From: Hepsetus odoe
Lineage: Eukaryota; Chordata; Actinopteri; Characiformes; Hepsetidae
Length of the DNA: 64,000 nt
Direction: 5' to 3'
NCBI GenBank assembly: GCA_017165825.1
Contig: CM029378.1
Span: forward strand, 20,902,282-20,966,281
Shown: piece by piece, positions 1 to 13,820 of the stretch
How positions within the stretch are numbered: position 1 is the stretch's first letter
Layout: each line of letters begins with the position of its first letter
Translations under genes and position numbers: made by a program
The notes under the pieces: model-generated
What the model saw: the letters and a program-made list of their open reading frames with translations, nothing else
Databases searched by the model: none
Told to the model about the DNA's origin: nothing

Positions 1-114
1 GGTGTGAACCCCCCCGCCCCCTTCCTCCTTTGCCCTGTGTGAGCTGGGTTGGACTCCAGCACTCCCCCGCGACCCCGCTTGGGACAAGCGGCAGAAAATG
101 ACTGACTGACTGAC
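1..114 (+). mobile_element. Type II SINE, tail, cut by the window edge
   Basis: The last part of the type II tail (CGCGACCCCGCTTGGGACAA, GCGGCAGAAAATG) followed by ACTGACTGACTG. Confidence 0.7.
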
Positions 115-982
115 ATTGATAGGAATAGTTGCTTTATGTAATGGTTCCTACAGTACCCCAACCCGCCATAATGTGTTGTCTTGTTTGCACACACGTGACT
201 CATCTAATTAGCTCATTAACATCAAAAGCAATTGTGTGATAGCAGGAAAACACTAAGCATGGTTGTTTAAGAATTGACTATCACTACTTAAAAGAACCAT
301 CTATTGAAAATGATTCTACTGTGATTTAATTCCAAAAAACATTTTTGTTTATGATTGTATGAGATATACATGCAACCACTTATGTTGACAATGCAATAAA
401 TTTGTAACCGTATAATGAACTTATAAAGTTGATTTTTCTCCTGCCCAATCTGTATTTTTAAGCAATCATCATTATGTTTACTTTCTATAAGCTTTTATTC
501 ATAAACACTTTACCAAAAAAGGATTAATATGCACGCATTATATTACTTGCCCATGTCTTTTATGGGTAGAACACAATCCCAGGGACTTTTATCCCATTGG
601 CCCTTTTGCCCTATAGACTACATATGTTCCTCAGGCAAGATCGTTTTATTTTTGCTTTAGGCTTTTGTGGTTTCTCAGTTTTTGGTATTTAATCTCAGCC
701 ATTCCTCCCATCCTTCTCCTCCCCCACACTCCACCCACCACGATATGGAGGATTTTTTTTTTTTTCTGGAGGCGGGCCCAGATGTGCACAAATTGGACCA
801 ACACACACAGGAAGAGAGGAGAGCATTGTTAAATTGATTCCATACGCTTAGCTGACAGTGAGGTCATTACAGTGAGAGTACTTTACATGGGTGACAGTGA
901 TCCGAATTAAAGTTTGAGATTTCATATTTTTGGATTAAGGTTGCCAAGTCATCTTTATAAATGACTGTTGTTGTTTTTTAAC

Positions 983-1120
983 AGTTATGGCTGGTAGACC
1001 CCATTTCTTATGAACAATATTATTATAATATTTTTACAGTCATAAAAATGTATGTTATTATTATTGCTTACAATCATAGATGGTAGACCTCTATTTCTTA
1101 TTTACAATATTATATTATAC
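983..1120. repeat. Direct repeat, 89-bp period
   Basis: TGGTAGACC followed by ATTTCTTAT and ACAATATTAT occurs at 992 and again at 1081. Confidence 0.6.
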
Positions 1121-2058
1121 AGTACACAAGATTGTTAATCCACATGGAAATGACATCAGTGTGGTGCACTCACATAACTATGCCATCAATAATAAAAACC
1201 CTTCTCAACTGTCCTAGTCCCTAGTGGGAATACACTCCCTGGGGTCTGCAAATTTGGGGCGCCAAGCTCAAAACCACACTGAAATATAAATAAATATGAA
1301 TAAAAGGGCTGGATTTGTCTCTCTGTGTCTTTGTCTGTCCAGCACACTCGATTCCTTGGCTTCCTGCTCAGCATCTACATTTGGGTTTGGCTGTTCTTAC
1401 TAGTGAAAAACCACAGGAAAAGGAAATGCAAAGCTCTCAGAAAGGCTTGAAAAATGTCAATAACAAAGTATAACAGTGCAAATTTAAAACTGACAAAAGA
1501 GCACTGAACACAGAAGTTGCGTAAATCGAACACTGCAACTGTTTATTTCATTAAATAAAATATTAAGTTCCGACTCTTGAAATTTTTCATTCAGCATGCA
1601 CGTTAAAGCAATTTAATTTTTCATCTCTCCCACATTAGACTACTTTGGAAATATGGAATGGAAATTTGTATGTGGAAGAAACAGTTGAGTTGGACTCTGT
1701 AGTGCACAAATAAAAGTCACATGCTGTGTGAAAATTCTTTTTAGTTATCACTCATATGCAAGTCTATCTTAGCTGCTGGAGTGCATTTTAGAGTCTGTGT
1801 GGCTGGAGCACTGTTTGATGGAGGACGCTCTAGCGAGGTGGGCCATCTGGTCATTGCTGCTGGCTCCTTGAAGTGTTGCGAGAGAAGCCACTGCGGTCTG
1901 CCGTGGCGACTTGAGGCTTGCAGCACAGCACTTCCATTCCCTACACTGACCTCAGAAAAGGAAATATGGGTTGGAGAAATAGAAGGGTTGCTCCTGATCT
2001 ATTTACAGAGCCATCTGCCTCTTCAGTGCCACCCACGAATGTGTTTGTGCGCATGCGT

Positions 2059-2067
2059 ATATTATAT

Positions 2068-2109
<42 letters not shown>
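2059..2109. repeat. TA microsatellite
   Basis: Alternating TA with a few CATA units. Confidence 0.9.
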
Positions 2110-2111
<2 letters not shown>

Positions 2112-4342
2112 CCTTGAGTGCCATTATGACATTCTCACTTTGTGGACTAGAATGAACATTTTCAAAATGTGGCTAAACCAATGATAACATTATCATTTCA
2201 TTCTGGATTAATATCCCTTAAATCACATATTACAAATGAAAAATGTATTCATTTATTTATTCAGAACAGAAAGTTTATTTTGCCAATTCCTCTTTATAAA
2301 GTGTTTAAAGAAAACTAGTAGAGTACTAAAGGCTGGTAATATTTGTAAAAGATTCAATGCACAGGATTACAGGATCAACTTATTACTTGTATAACTAAAT
2401 ATTAAAAGTACACAATGTACAGCCCTGTTTAACAAACAACTACTATATTTATATTACAGTAATTCTCCAAAAACATGTACATTTTTACTTGCAAGGTTTT
2501 ATTCTTGTTTCCAGTTGTGTATTGTCACATTCTGCTTTTGCCTTGCTTCATTTGAACTGTTTCTAATTCCTTGCTTTGTTGTGTGCTTGTCTGGACTTGC
2601 ATTTGTTTGTGTTAGACACTTTCTTATTGCCTAGTAGCTAGTGGCCAAACAAGTTTAAAGTGTTTAAAGTGTTGCATTGGTCAATGTTATCTTATACTGA
2701 GGCTTACATTCCCAGCAGTATGAATCTCTGTCCCCAGCAGTTTCCTGAAATAATGAAAGAAAACATGTCTTAAACAACATCAACTAATATGCCACTCTTG
2801 ACAAATAAAACATAAATCAATGTCTTAAGTCTTTGATTTCACATTCTTAGTCAATATGACTTTGCTGAGATTTGGTACGTTGGTATTTTCCATTCCATGT
2901 ATAAACAGTCTATATTCGCTACTGCTGATAGATGTTCATAATGGGAGATCATGGAGAGAAATATGGGAATTGCATTGGTAGAGTATATTCAAACCTCAGC
3001 GAGGGAGACTGTAGTATCGGAAACTTTGGTTCAAATGAGATCATAGGGATATCTGTTTCAATAGACATCATTCGTTTTCTTCTTTTTTTGTGGTTTTGCA
3101 ACTACAGCAGCTCAAAGCTACCCCTTTCACAGGCTTTGATGGATTCTAAGATGTTTATCCCTTTGAACTGACTTTATCAGCCAAATATGCCACTCAAGTT
3201 TTTTTTTTCCTTGTATTAAGTAGAACCTGATATTTATTATGTCTGAATTTGTATTGAAAAATGAATATGTTTTTTTTTTCATCATGTGTTTCAGCTAGAA
3301 TTGGTTTTAGCATTTTTCTACATTTCAAAAGCATTTTCTATCAAGGTAGTTTAAGGAACAACAATAAGCTTATGATTAATTCTTTGAAAGATGAAGATGA
3401 TGACCTATGTGGAATTACTGTTGTATTCACATACTAATTTAATGTAATTCTGACAACACTACTTAGAGTTAAAACCACTCTGCAAATGGGGAAAAAAAAT
3501 CCCTAGTCTATTTTTTTATTAACTAACTGATGACTTACAGTCATACCAAGTCTAACAATCTAACTGAGACTAAAGAGAATGGATTGAAAGTTGTCTCTTC
3601 AACTTCAGCTGTGCCTTTTCTTACAGTTAACGCCTTCCCCTCTTTTAAACACAGTTCTGGCTTTGATTCAAAAGAAAAAAAAATGAGAGCAATGCCTCCA
3701 AAAAGTCTGATTTCACAGAAATGGTCATTTGATTCCAGGCAGAACTATATTGCTTGGAAATCAATACTATGCTATTTTGCACATATGCAAGCCCATACTA
3801 CAACTATCTCTGAAACAAATTAAATTTAGTTGGGTGGTTGTTTTTGTTTGTAGTTGCCATGCTATAAATTATCTTTATTATGATTGCTGATTGTGGCAAA
3901 AGTGATTTTTAAATCTGGAAGCCACTAGCCTGTTTCAGACGGAAGACCTTTGCCTATATGCATGTTGAACTGAATAAGATGTCTAGGTTTTCAATATAGA
4001 TTTTCCAGTCATCCTTACCAATGATTTTTCTTATTCCTGCCTGCAGGCAAACAAATCCAGACCATTAGATTATGCAGTAACAAGCTTTGAAAATTGAATA
4101 TTGTTTCTGTTTCTCTCCAAAGTCCCATCTTACCTGCAGTTTATGGCCACAGACTGGAATTATGGGTGCTGTGGTCTCCTGCTACATTTTTAGCATACTT
4201 ATATTGCACTATACAGCCACTACCAACGGTGTTTCACTTTTTTACAGCATATGTTGTTAACTCAACCACTTTACTTCAGTATTCCACCATGACACCATAT
4301 TCCTGACCAACTGCCATGAACCACTTACACTATGTACACATA

Positions 4343-5473
4343 CAGTGGCTTCAGAAAGTATTCAGACACTCTTCATTTTTTTACATTTTGCCTAATGCTA
4401 CAATCTTTTAATTACATTTTTTTCTAATTATTGAATGAGCATCTACACTCAATACCACATAATGACAAAGCAAAAACTGAATTTTAGATCATTTTTGTAA
4501 ATTCATTTTAAAAGACTGAAATATCACATTTACATAATTATTCAGACCTTTTGCAACAACACTTGGAATTAAGTTCAGGTACCTCTCATTTTTCTTGATC
4601 ACTGCTGAGATGTTTCTATGCTTCGATTGAAGTGCACTTAAGCAGTTGTTTAAATAAATTGGACATGATTTGGAAAGGCCCACACCTCTCTATAGAAGGC
4701 ATCATAGCTGACAATGCATAGAGAAAGCCATGAAGACAAAGGAACTGCCTACAGAGCTCAGAGACAGGATTGTTACAAGATACAGATCTGGGGAAGGCTA
4801 CAAAAAATGATTCTGCTGCACTGAAGGAAGATAGCACAAGAGCACACCAGCCTCCATAATTGTCAAATGGAAGACATTTGGCACAACCAGGACTCTTCCA
4901 AGAACTGAGCAATTGAGAGAGAATGGCCTTAGTGAGGGATGTGACCAAGAACCTGATGGTCACTCTTATTTGGCCCCAGAGATCCTGTGTGGAGATGGGA
5001 CTAAGTTCTAGAAGGACAACCATAACTGCAGGCTTTATGGCAGAGTGCTAGAAGCTAAAGCTAGAAGGAAGCCTCTCCTCAGTGCAAAATACATTGCAAA
5101 AAAGCCCTGAAGGACTCTCAGGGACAACTCTGAATGTCCTTGAATGGCCCAGCCAAAACCCTGACTGAAACCTATTGAGCATCTCTGTAAATACCTGAAA
5201 ATCATTGTCCACAGACAGTCCCTATCCAACTGGATAGAGCTCAAGAGGATTTGCTAAGAAGAATTGCAGAAAATCCCCCAATCCAGGTGTGCAAAGCTTG
5301 TTGCATCATACCCAAAAAGACTCAAGGCTGTAATTGCTGTCAAAGGTACTTCAACTAATTATTAAGTAAAGGGTTTGAATACTTATGTAAATGTAATGTT
5401 TCCTTTTTTTCAGTCTTTTAAAAAATGTACATTAATGTATAAAATTATGTTTTCACTTTGTCATTATGATGTA
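4343..5473 (+). mobile_element. Degenerate Tc1-like transposon A
   Basis: It starts at a TA with CAGTGGCTTCAGAAAGTATT, the known end of a common fish Tc1 family. About 1.1 kb later the mirrored end sequence (TTTGAATACTTATGTAAATG, then TTTCACTTTGTCATTATGATG) appears. In between, the + strand shows broken transposase fragments, for example the segment near 5145-5190 that reads like WPSQNPDLKPIEHL, the area of the third catalytic acid. Stops and shifts are frequent, so the enzyme is dead. The last bases of the right end were lost where element B inserted. Confidence 0.75.
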
Positions 5474-5668
5474 CAGTACTGTGCAAAAGTTTTAGGCAGG
5501 TGTGAAAAAAGCTGTAAACAAAGAATGCTTTAAAAAATGGAAGTGTTAATCATTTATTTTCATCAATCAACAAAATGCAGTGACTGAACAAAAGAGAAAT
5601 CAAATCAATATTTGGTGTTACTACCTTTTGCCTTCAAAATAGCATCAATTCTTCTAGGTACACTTGTA
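5474..5668. mobile_element. Tc1-like transposon B, end fragment
   Basis: It begins CAGTACTGTGCAAAAGTTTT at a TA, the terminus of another fish Tc1 family, and matches 38015-38210 closely. It stops in the sequence for the transposase C-terminus (CTTCTAGGTACAC). It sits at the right end of element A, so it inserted into A or was joined to it. Confidence 0.75.
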
Positions 5669-8600
5669 CATTGTTGATTTAGCCATTGAAAGTGGAAGAA
5701 CGTTACTCAGCTATACTAGAACCAAACTTTGCAACAGGAAAAAATGGCAACTTACTCTAACAGCAAAGACTGACAAGAGTAAGCAGTTAACAGAAAAGGG
5801 GATGTAGGACGCATAAATACGCTGGGGTAATGACCATATTAAAAGGGTAAATGCAAAAAAAAAAAAAAAATGCATCTGTAAATTAACAACTGCCAACTAC
5901 CTAAACAAATACATTTTAATCACCTAAATTGCATGGGATGTTGTGTGTGCTTTCTTAAATCTTACAATGCTGGGAAATCTGTATGGTCCAATAACTGCTA
6001 CCTCACTCATCAGTACGTTCTCACAGGGCTCTGTCGTAAGTCAGTAAACATTGTCTCCTTTGCAAATGAAACGGGGAAACCACCCAGGAGGACCTCCAGG
6101 AACTTCTGTATGTATTTTGGTTGGGATTATTAGGTTAAGGATATTTTAGGAAGCTTTGCTTAAGAGGAAATTACAGCAGTAGTAAAAAGAGGAAAAGGAG
6201 GAAAGGCAGTCCATCCAGTGTATAATTTCCCTATTTCTCTTTCAGAGGGTGAGGTATTCCTCAAGAAGTCTCCGCTAGATTTATGAACCTTCTGGCTCTA
6301 CCCACTGACCCCAGATAAACAGCCTGGGCCTTCATTAAGTTGTGGAGATGGCAACAGGGGAGCACGCCTTGCAGTGCCTCACCATGTAACCCTTTCAGCT
6401 CACTCAACAATATGTGATTTGCTCTCTGTCTTCTGCTGTGAACATCTCATCATGAAACGTCCTTGTTGGCATTGTTACTAATTTGGGGTGCAAGAAAACT
6501 GGCAAATGGCCAGTTAAATTGTCCTAATTTCTGATGTTTCTGAAATTCTGTTGTGCCTGTTTCATAAGACATTTTGTTAGAAGACATCATCTGGGCAACA
6601 GCAGACACTTTGAGCTCTCAATGAGAAACCTGTCCATGCTCTGGTGCTTTGAAGTCTCAGTATCTACTGCTTATTCACTACAATTATGGCCCTTAGTGAA
6701 TGTCGGATTTACCTGGTATCTCTTTCACTAAAATGAAATGAGGCACCCATTCATTAAGAAGAAAGTAGATCTATTTTGACTGTCTGAAATGCACAGTTTA
6801 GTCTTTTGATCTAAATGATTGCTATAGTCATGTTCATATGTCTGTAAATGTTATCTGTTCAGGCTTTAGAACCTAAAATTTAGTCATAGATTGTGAAAGA
6901 ATAGACGTCTTGCTTATTGTAGAGTTGTATTAGTGTAGTTCTCTTTTTTTGTCTAAGATTTGCATTTCATTCTGTTCACATTGTTCTTTACCATTTTATT
7001 TGTAAATACACTCTAAAATTGATTTTTTAAATATATTTCAGCTCAGCTTTTGCAGTTGCCCATTTGGCTCACCTCTCATACAGGTGTGCTAGATGTAGAT
7101 CAGTAACAGTATGCAAAACTGAATGAGGATGTTTTAATTTGTCAACCAACACTGACTTACTATTTTTAAAAAATAAATCTATAAGGTGTTCAGTGTCAAT
7201 GATGGTGAATGGTCAGACATATGTATGCTCAGGTAATTGCACTTATTCAGTCCATCTGTTTACATTCTGCTAAGTTTCTCTCTCTCCTACTCTTTGTTGC
7301 ATGAGTATGTTTCATTAAAAGTATTGTCATTGTGTTAACATGTCTTTTGGGCATTTTTTTTTTAAGCTGAACTGGGGCAAATTATCCTCAAAATAATTTT
7401 TAACCTCACTTACTTTTTAAGCTACTGGGGTTTTCTTTTCAAGGTGTGTCTTATTCATCAAGGGACTAAAGTAAAAGCTGTCTAGATCAAAGACTTGAAC
7501 GGCTATTTTGCACAGACAAAGAAATGGATCTTAAATTTTCTATTTGCCTGATAATGATGTTATCCATTATGCTGTCCTTACTCTGATATTTATACAAGCT
7601 TTATGAGCTGTGTGTATATATACATGCAGAAATTATGAATTTAAAAAAAATAATTTTTCAATTAAAATTGAACTTTAAATGGGCAAGTAGTACAAGCAGA
7701 ACATGTCTTTGTTTTTCCTCCTTGTGACTCATGAGAATATACAAAGAAAATGCACAGTGCAGCATTAAAATGAACTAAGCCTGTTGTTCTTACTGCTGCT
7801 AAAAATTTTGGTATATAAAATTTAGCTAAATTATTTTCTTTCTGAAAAGTCATATTTATCCTCTTCAGGCCCCTGCTAAAGTCTTAACAGTGAGTAAGGG
7901 GGGAAGGGGGAGTAGTGTGGTATAATTATGGGTCCTCTGCTGCAGCTAAACTGGCCTGGGCGGGCTCTGGAGCCAGTGGGTCTGGCACAGGGAGGTCTGG
8001 CCACAGACCCCAGTGGTGACGGCACAGAGTCTGGGACGAGTCGCAACACCAGCACTGAGTTTGAAGCATTCCACACATAACCCTCCTCTCTTCCTTCTCC
8101 ACCTCTTTCTGCCTTTAAGTCTCCCATCCCAATCCTTTTCCTACTCTTCAGCAGACTAGACAGGGATCCTAGCCAGGATCCACTGAAGTATTGTGTGTTT
8201 CTGCATACATAGCTTTGTGTAGGTGCTTGGATTTCTTTACGTTGTGTAGCTTTTTTTTTTTTACATTTCTACTTATCTTGAATAATGTATCTTGTTTTCT
8301 TTTATTAAAATTAACAATCTTAATTCAGTATTTTCTACTGAAGCAAAATGGAAGAGTAAAATAAATGTATAGCAGGCACCCTTTTTGTGAGTGGATTTAG
8401 TGTTAGGACTCTTTTTCATGAACTCTTATTGGTTTAGCAGTGTCTTTCTTGCCTAGATGGACTGACTGTTTCTGCACCTTTTGACCAAAGAGTGGTGGGA
8501 TAGGCTTCAGCAACCTTTGTAATGTATGGATGAATATACATATATATATATATGTGCATAATGATCCAAATATGATGCTACTACATAGTATGATGTAGTA

Positions 8601-9650
8601 TGGGATATTTTAAGTATTTAATGCTAGAGACAATAGTTATTAATTTCATATGTATCTACAATGATAAATAAAGAAAGCTGTGAATGATTTCATAATTAGT
8701 GATAAAATGGTAAAAAGAATGGATTTGTTACACAATTAATTTCCTGAATGCCTTGTAACAGAATCAAGAACTGTTCCCTGATTGAACTGAATGAATTGGA
8801 AAGTTTATAATGCTTAACACAGCAGCTGTTATTCCAAAAGTCCAAACCTTGAAAGGTGAAAAAGCCAGCTTGCAGAAGAAGACAAATAGAAACAAAGGCC
8901 ACTATTGTTGAAGAAATGTGTGCATGTGCAACAACACCAATATGAAAAAAGAATGAGTTTTGTGCTTTATTTCAGCCCATCCAAACTTTTACTTTTTTCA
9001 GATTTAAAGAATGAGTCTCTGCTCATTCAAAGAAAAAAGAGCCTAGACTTGTACGAGTGGAAATAACTGCCCGGGGTACATTGCCAAGAAGGCTGGCAAA
9101 GCAACAGACTTTCCAGTAAGGACTTTGCTTGTGTTTCAAAAATGATGTTTAAGACTGATGTAGATAAATTGACGATACATTTGATATGAATAAATAATTA
9201 CAGTATATTGTTCATTGTTTAAATTCACATTGTACATTATTTACCTAAAATATCAAAGGAAATATTTTAAGTCAAAATTTTTAGTTTGTAATTTATAGGA
9301 TTTTAATGTATATATGAAAAAAGCTTTGAATAAAAGTGTAGGGGAATCCTGCATATCTGAACATTATGTGTTCTTGTTGATGTGTGCTTTTGGCCAGACA
9401 GTAGGACAAGGGACTTAATGAACCAATTTATTAGTGTGACTACATGTAGTGCAAGTATGTATATGATAGGTGATGATAAGTGGTGTGAGCATGTGTGGGT
9501 TTAAACGGTTACATTTGTAAACAGTATAGTAATTACATGGCAATAAAATATGGCAAGACTAGACATTGGTCAGCCACATGTTTGTGTGTTAGCTGTCAGT
9601 ACTTGAGGTAGGGTTTACCTTTGCATGTGTGTTTTTGCATATATTTGTGA

Positions 9651-9659
9651 GTGTGTGTG

Positions 9660-9704
<45 letters not shown>

Positions 9705-9710
9705 GTGTGT
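9651..9710. repeat. TG microsatellite
   Basis: TG run with single interruptions (GCG, GTATG). Confidence 0.9.
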
Positions 9711-11650
9711 TCTGACATGAGGCAGACACATTAAATGCTTGAAGCAGGTGTGTGAGCTGTGGCAAAACCACAGATACAGTGACGTTCTACATGGCTACAA
9801 CATGGATCAAAGGAAAGAGCACATCAACAGGTGTGAGCTGTGTTCACTTCTTATCAACACCTAACTACACTCAGCAAAATATAAATGAAGCATCAAATTA
9901 CAACCTACTCATTTTTTTTGCCACTGATTCATGTCCATTTTCTGACCATCAGTATGATTTGCCTGTGTCCTGTTTACTAAAAATGTTTTTATAATGTGTT
10001 TATTATTCCGTGAAACTGCAATGTATTTTAGAAGCAATAATGTTTATTCTCTATCATGGCTTTTTGTAAAATATGTTACTGTATAAATATAGTAGAGAGG
10101 GTTATCATTTATCAAAGTACCCAAACTTTGATGTTTAATTCAATGTATGTTTGTATATATCTTATATATTTTAACTTAATCTGTCTTAATAGATACAAGT
10201 CTGCAGTCCTGACTTCTTGAATTTGCTTTATTGTAAAACAATATCAAAAGCATTGCAGAATGGATAGGATGCAAATCATAACAGTGTACACAATCAGAGG
10301 TGGCATGCCCTTGTGCTTTCGTATGTGAAACACAAATGTATGTTTTTCTTCAGACTCAAACCAAAAAGCAATGCTCACACACAAACGTATGGTCATACTC
10401 TGACCTTTAAAGCTCTTTTAAAAAACTAAGTTTGTATATATATGCAACATATAGTGCTCAGCTTGACCCCTGTATGTAAGACAGTGGATGGTTTAAAAGA
10501 CAACAGTCCAAACAAGTCTCTGCAAAAGAATTCTAATAAACTGGCTGTAAATACAATACTTTTTACCACTTAGATGTTCACATGCAAAATGGTTAACTAT
10601 TTTTTAAAATCTGCTTACCTTTTATCAGAACTAATCTTTCCTACCACTTGGTTACTATTGATATACTTCTATGGATGATACTGTCAACAGGAGGTATTAC
10701 TAGCATTAGTCTACTTAAGCCTGTATTTCCCTTCACTTTTTACAGTGTAAAAAGAAAAGTTACTGGCAGTGTAACTTTCAGCAGTCATTAATAATATAAC
10801 ATGGGCTAGTTACATGCCTTTCATGCTGTACAATCTTACGTAATATCTTAAGTATTTGTTGATTTATCTGTGTTTGCTTTTTATGGCCCCCTAAAAAATT
10901 TGAAAGACCAAGCATTCCTGTGAAACTTGTAGCTGCAAATTTAATCAGAACGTCCACAGCATTCAAAAGCATTGTTGGCAGTGGAGCCCCAGCAAATTCT
11001 GATGCGCTCACCCTTCTTGGTGTGAACGTAGGGTTAGTGCTACGCACAGTCTTTGATGGTGTTGTAAAAATCTTTTATGGCTTTTTAAGAGAAAAGTTTG
11101 TCAACAAGGGCAGTTTTATGAATCTATATTAAATGTTGTAAAGTACATGGTTTTAGGAAAAGGCCACCCAACTTGGAGATAACATGTGCCCTGTTAGCTC
11201 TACACTTCTTTCAGTTTTTAAACTCAAGACTGCCTTATGCTTTAGTGTGTTTGAGCACACGAGTGTTTTCAGACTTTGAGAATCAACTTTAAGGGATGTT
11301 GTAGGTGCAGGGCGCTGAGAATAACTAGAAATAGGACCTGGCACCAGCAAGCCAGGACCACAAAAAAGAACCCGTTTCTTTTTTCATAAGGACCTTTATT
11401 TTGACAGGACCAGGAGATGTGGGTATTTATATCCTTGACTGTGTGCTGTGGCCTCTCCACAATTACAGACTGTGCATCCCCAGACCCAGAAGAACGAGGG
11501 ATGGAGGGAAAAAAGGAGGTATAGCTGGAAGGACTGAGGGATGTGTCGGGACTTTGTGGGGACATCAGTAGAGCTGCCGTTTAGAGATAGTTAGTCACAA
11601 TTTTGGATACTACTTTTTTAATGGAACTAGATTATTACATACACAAACAC

Positions 11651-11676
11651 ATGCACACACACACACACACAAACAC
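11651..11676. repeat. AC microsatellite
   Basis: Short AC run, interrupted. Confidence 0.8.
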
Positions 11677-12245
11677 AATACTGCTCTTCAGTTTATTTTG
11701 TTGACATATGTAAGGTTACGTTTGCTGAAAACAATACATAGCTGGAGCTTCTCTAGTTTAGCACTAAAGCTACAAGGTCAATAAACACTAGGAGCCAATA
11801 GTCACCCAAGTTGTTTCTTTCAAAATACTTCAACAAAGCTCTCATCAGCCATGAGGTAGAAGTAGTGGATGTTGTTTAGGACACAGTATTACTTAGAGTA
11901 AGCAATTGAATTCAACAGATCTTCAGTGCTTCTGACAGCCATTTCAGACAACATCACAGGGTAGTATTTACATGCAGGTGGTCGGTTAGAAGGAGGAAGA
12001 GGCAGAGGACAGGAAGAAAAGGAAACAGATGATCTGCTGTGGCGAACTCTAAATGGGAGCAGAAGAAGAAAGAAGAAGAAGAAGAAATAATAAGGACTCA
12101 TCACTCATCACAAGGACTATTATCACAATTAAGTGATTTTAAATCAGCATTTCTATATATTTATATATTATGTAGTTTATACATAGTTATATAGTTTATG
12201 GGGTACAGCTAAATTGTAATGTTTTGTTGATTTTTATAGACTGTG

Positions 12246-12470
12246 CCATTTAGGGACACAGGTGGTTAGTGTCCCTAACCTAGTGGTTGCCCTGAGGTGC
12301 CCTTGAGTAAGGTACCATCCCCGTCACTGCTCCCTGGATGCTTTCAATAGCTGCCCCCTACTGCACGTGTTTGTGTGTGGATAAAATGCAGAGGTATAAT
12401 TTTGTTGTGGTTCACTGTGTGTCATGCTGTGTACTCACAATGACAAGAATGGTCACTTTCACTTTTCACC
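12246..12470 (+). mobile_element. Type I SINE with rearranged head
   Basis: The body (TTGCCCTGAGGTGCCCTTGA) and tail are clear. The head is replaced by a short scrambled segment with GTCCCTAACCTAGTGG. Confidence 0.65.
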
Positions 12471-12493
12471 TTCACCTTAATGAAGAGCTTAAA

Positions 12494-12630
12494 AAACATT
12501 AAGAGGTTAAGAAACATTCTAAGATATATTTATGATAAAGAGTTGGGTAAAAATATGGATTTAGAAACATTAAGAGCTTAAGAAACAAGATATATTTATG
12601 ACAAAGAGTTGGGTAAAAATATGGATTTAG
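12494..12630. repeat. Two-copy tandem repeat (71 and 66 bp)
   Basis: Copies at 12494-12564 and 12565-12630 share AAACATTAAGAG and GAGTTGGGTAAAAATATGG with few differences and one 5-base deletion. Confidence 0.85.
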
Positions 12631-12819
12631 TATGTTTGTTAGCTATATCACACTTACAGCACCACTGCCCCTACTGACTACAGTGGATGAGGCAAAAATA
12701 GGGATATCTTTGAGTATCTGGCAGTCTTATTAAGATTCAGGGGCAATTTTTACCATGTTTCTCTTTTCCGTTTGTCTTAATCTATCAGAAAAATTTGGTC
12801 ATCTGTAAATCTTATACAA

Positions 12820-13100
12820 CAGCGATCCCCAACCTTTTATGCACCACGCACCGGTTTCATGTAAAAAAATATTTTCACAGAGTGGCATAGAAACAGCTAA
12901 AAACAAATTACATACAAATGTGCTCAAATATACTCAAAATGTACACATTTTTGCTAGCTTGTGGGCTTAATTTTATGTATCATATCATGTGACCGAGTCT
13001 TTTAGACTCTGATAATCAAAAAAATATTTTTTAATCAGTATTTCTGTGTGGCAAGGTACCAAATGGGCCACGGACTGGTACTGATGATTGGGGATCACTG
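12820..13100. mobile_element. hAT-like miniature transposon
   Basis: The ends form a 15-bp imperfect inverted repeat (CAGCGATCCCCAACC and GATTGGGGATCACTG). Flanking 8-mers TTATACAA and CTCTACAA match at six positions, in keeping with the 8-bp target duplication of hAT elements. 281 bp, no ORF. Segments such as CACGCACCGGTTTCATG and GGCCACGGACTGGTACTG are typical of this widespread fish and vertebrate family. Confidence 0.7.
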
Positions 13101-13622
13101 CTCTACAACTACTTACAGCATTTCCATCCACGATCATTCCTTTTTGATAGACAAGTTTCATATCTGGCTCTTTATGGGAGGAAGACTGTTTTGGGCAGAT
13201 CTTTGTGGTTTTGTGGGGGTGCCTAAAAGTTAGGGTGGTGTTAGAGCCACCTCCCCTCTGCTGGCCAGCTGCCTTCCCTCCCCCTTCTCCACCACCACCT
13301 CTCCACCTCAGCTGTGTCACTGTAGCCAGGCCAGCCTGTGGCTGCCAAAAGGGTGGCGTGCAAAGCAACAGGAAATACAAGACAGCCTTGTTTACAAGTA
13401 CAGTGTGTGATGCAATGCTCCCTGGACTGGACTGCCTGGTGCCTCTTTAACCCTACCAGTGCCAAAGCCTGCCACCGTAGAGGCCATTTATTATTTAAAA
13501 AATCACTATTTCTGTTCTTTTTGTGCAATACTGACAGTTATGACAAACAGCAACAGCTTAGTTGAAATGTCATACCTATGTTGACTGGAGCAATTAATAT
13601 CACATTGCTGTGACTCATTAAT

Positions 13623-13820
13623 GGGCAGCGGTGGCCTAGTGGTTAGGGAGTTGGCCCCTTGGATCGAAAGAATGTGATTGTGTTCGATTCCCTCACCAGT
13701 AGGTTGCCCTGAGGTACACTTGAGCAAGGTACTGTCCCTATCACTGTTCCCCAGACGCTTTCAATAGCTGCCCCCTGCTGCACGTATCTGTATGGGTGAA
13801 ATGCAGGCTGAATTTCATTA
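13623..13820 (+). mobile_element. Type I SINE, 3' truncated
   Basis: Head GGGCAGCGGTGGCCTAGTGG, altered B-box region, body and the start of the type I tail. It ends at about AATTTCATT. Confidence 0.75.

Larger units (their letters stand above)
115..4342. other. Gene-free, AT-rich
   Basis: No exon, RNA gene or named element seen beyond the repeats at 983-1120 and 2059-2109. Open frames here are short, lack codon bias and have no recognisable motif. Confidence 0.6.
5669..12245. other. Gene-free, AT-rich
   Basis: No supported gene. It holds the TG run at 9651-9710 and a locally GC-richer patch at 7880-8110 of unknown nature. Confidence 0.6.

Noticed and set aside
10778..11132. Opposed 89- and 70-codon frames around 10.9 kb
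   Set aside because: No recognisable motif on either strand, no splice context and no codon bias that I can see.
13205..13528. Overlapping frames on both strands, 13.2-13.5 kb
   Set aside because: A locally GC-rich patch opens several frames at once. None has a domain.
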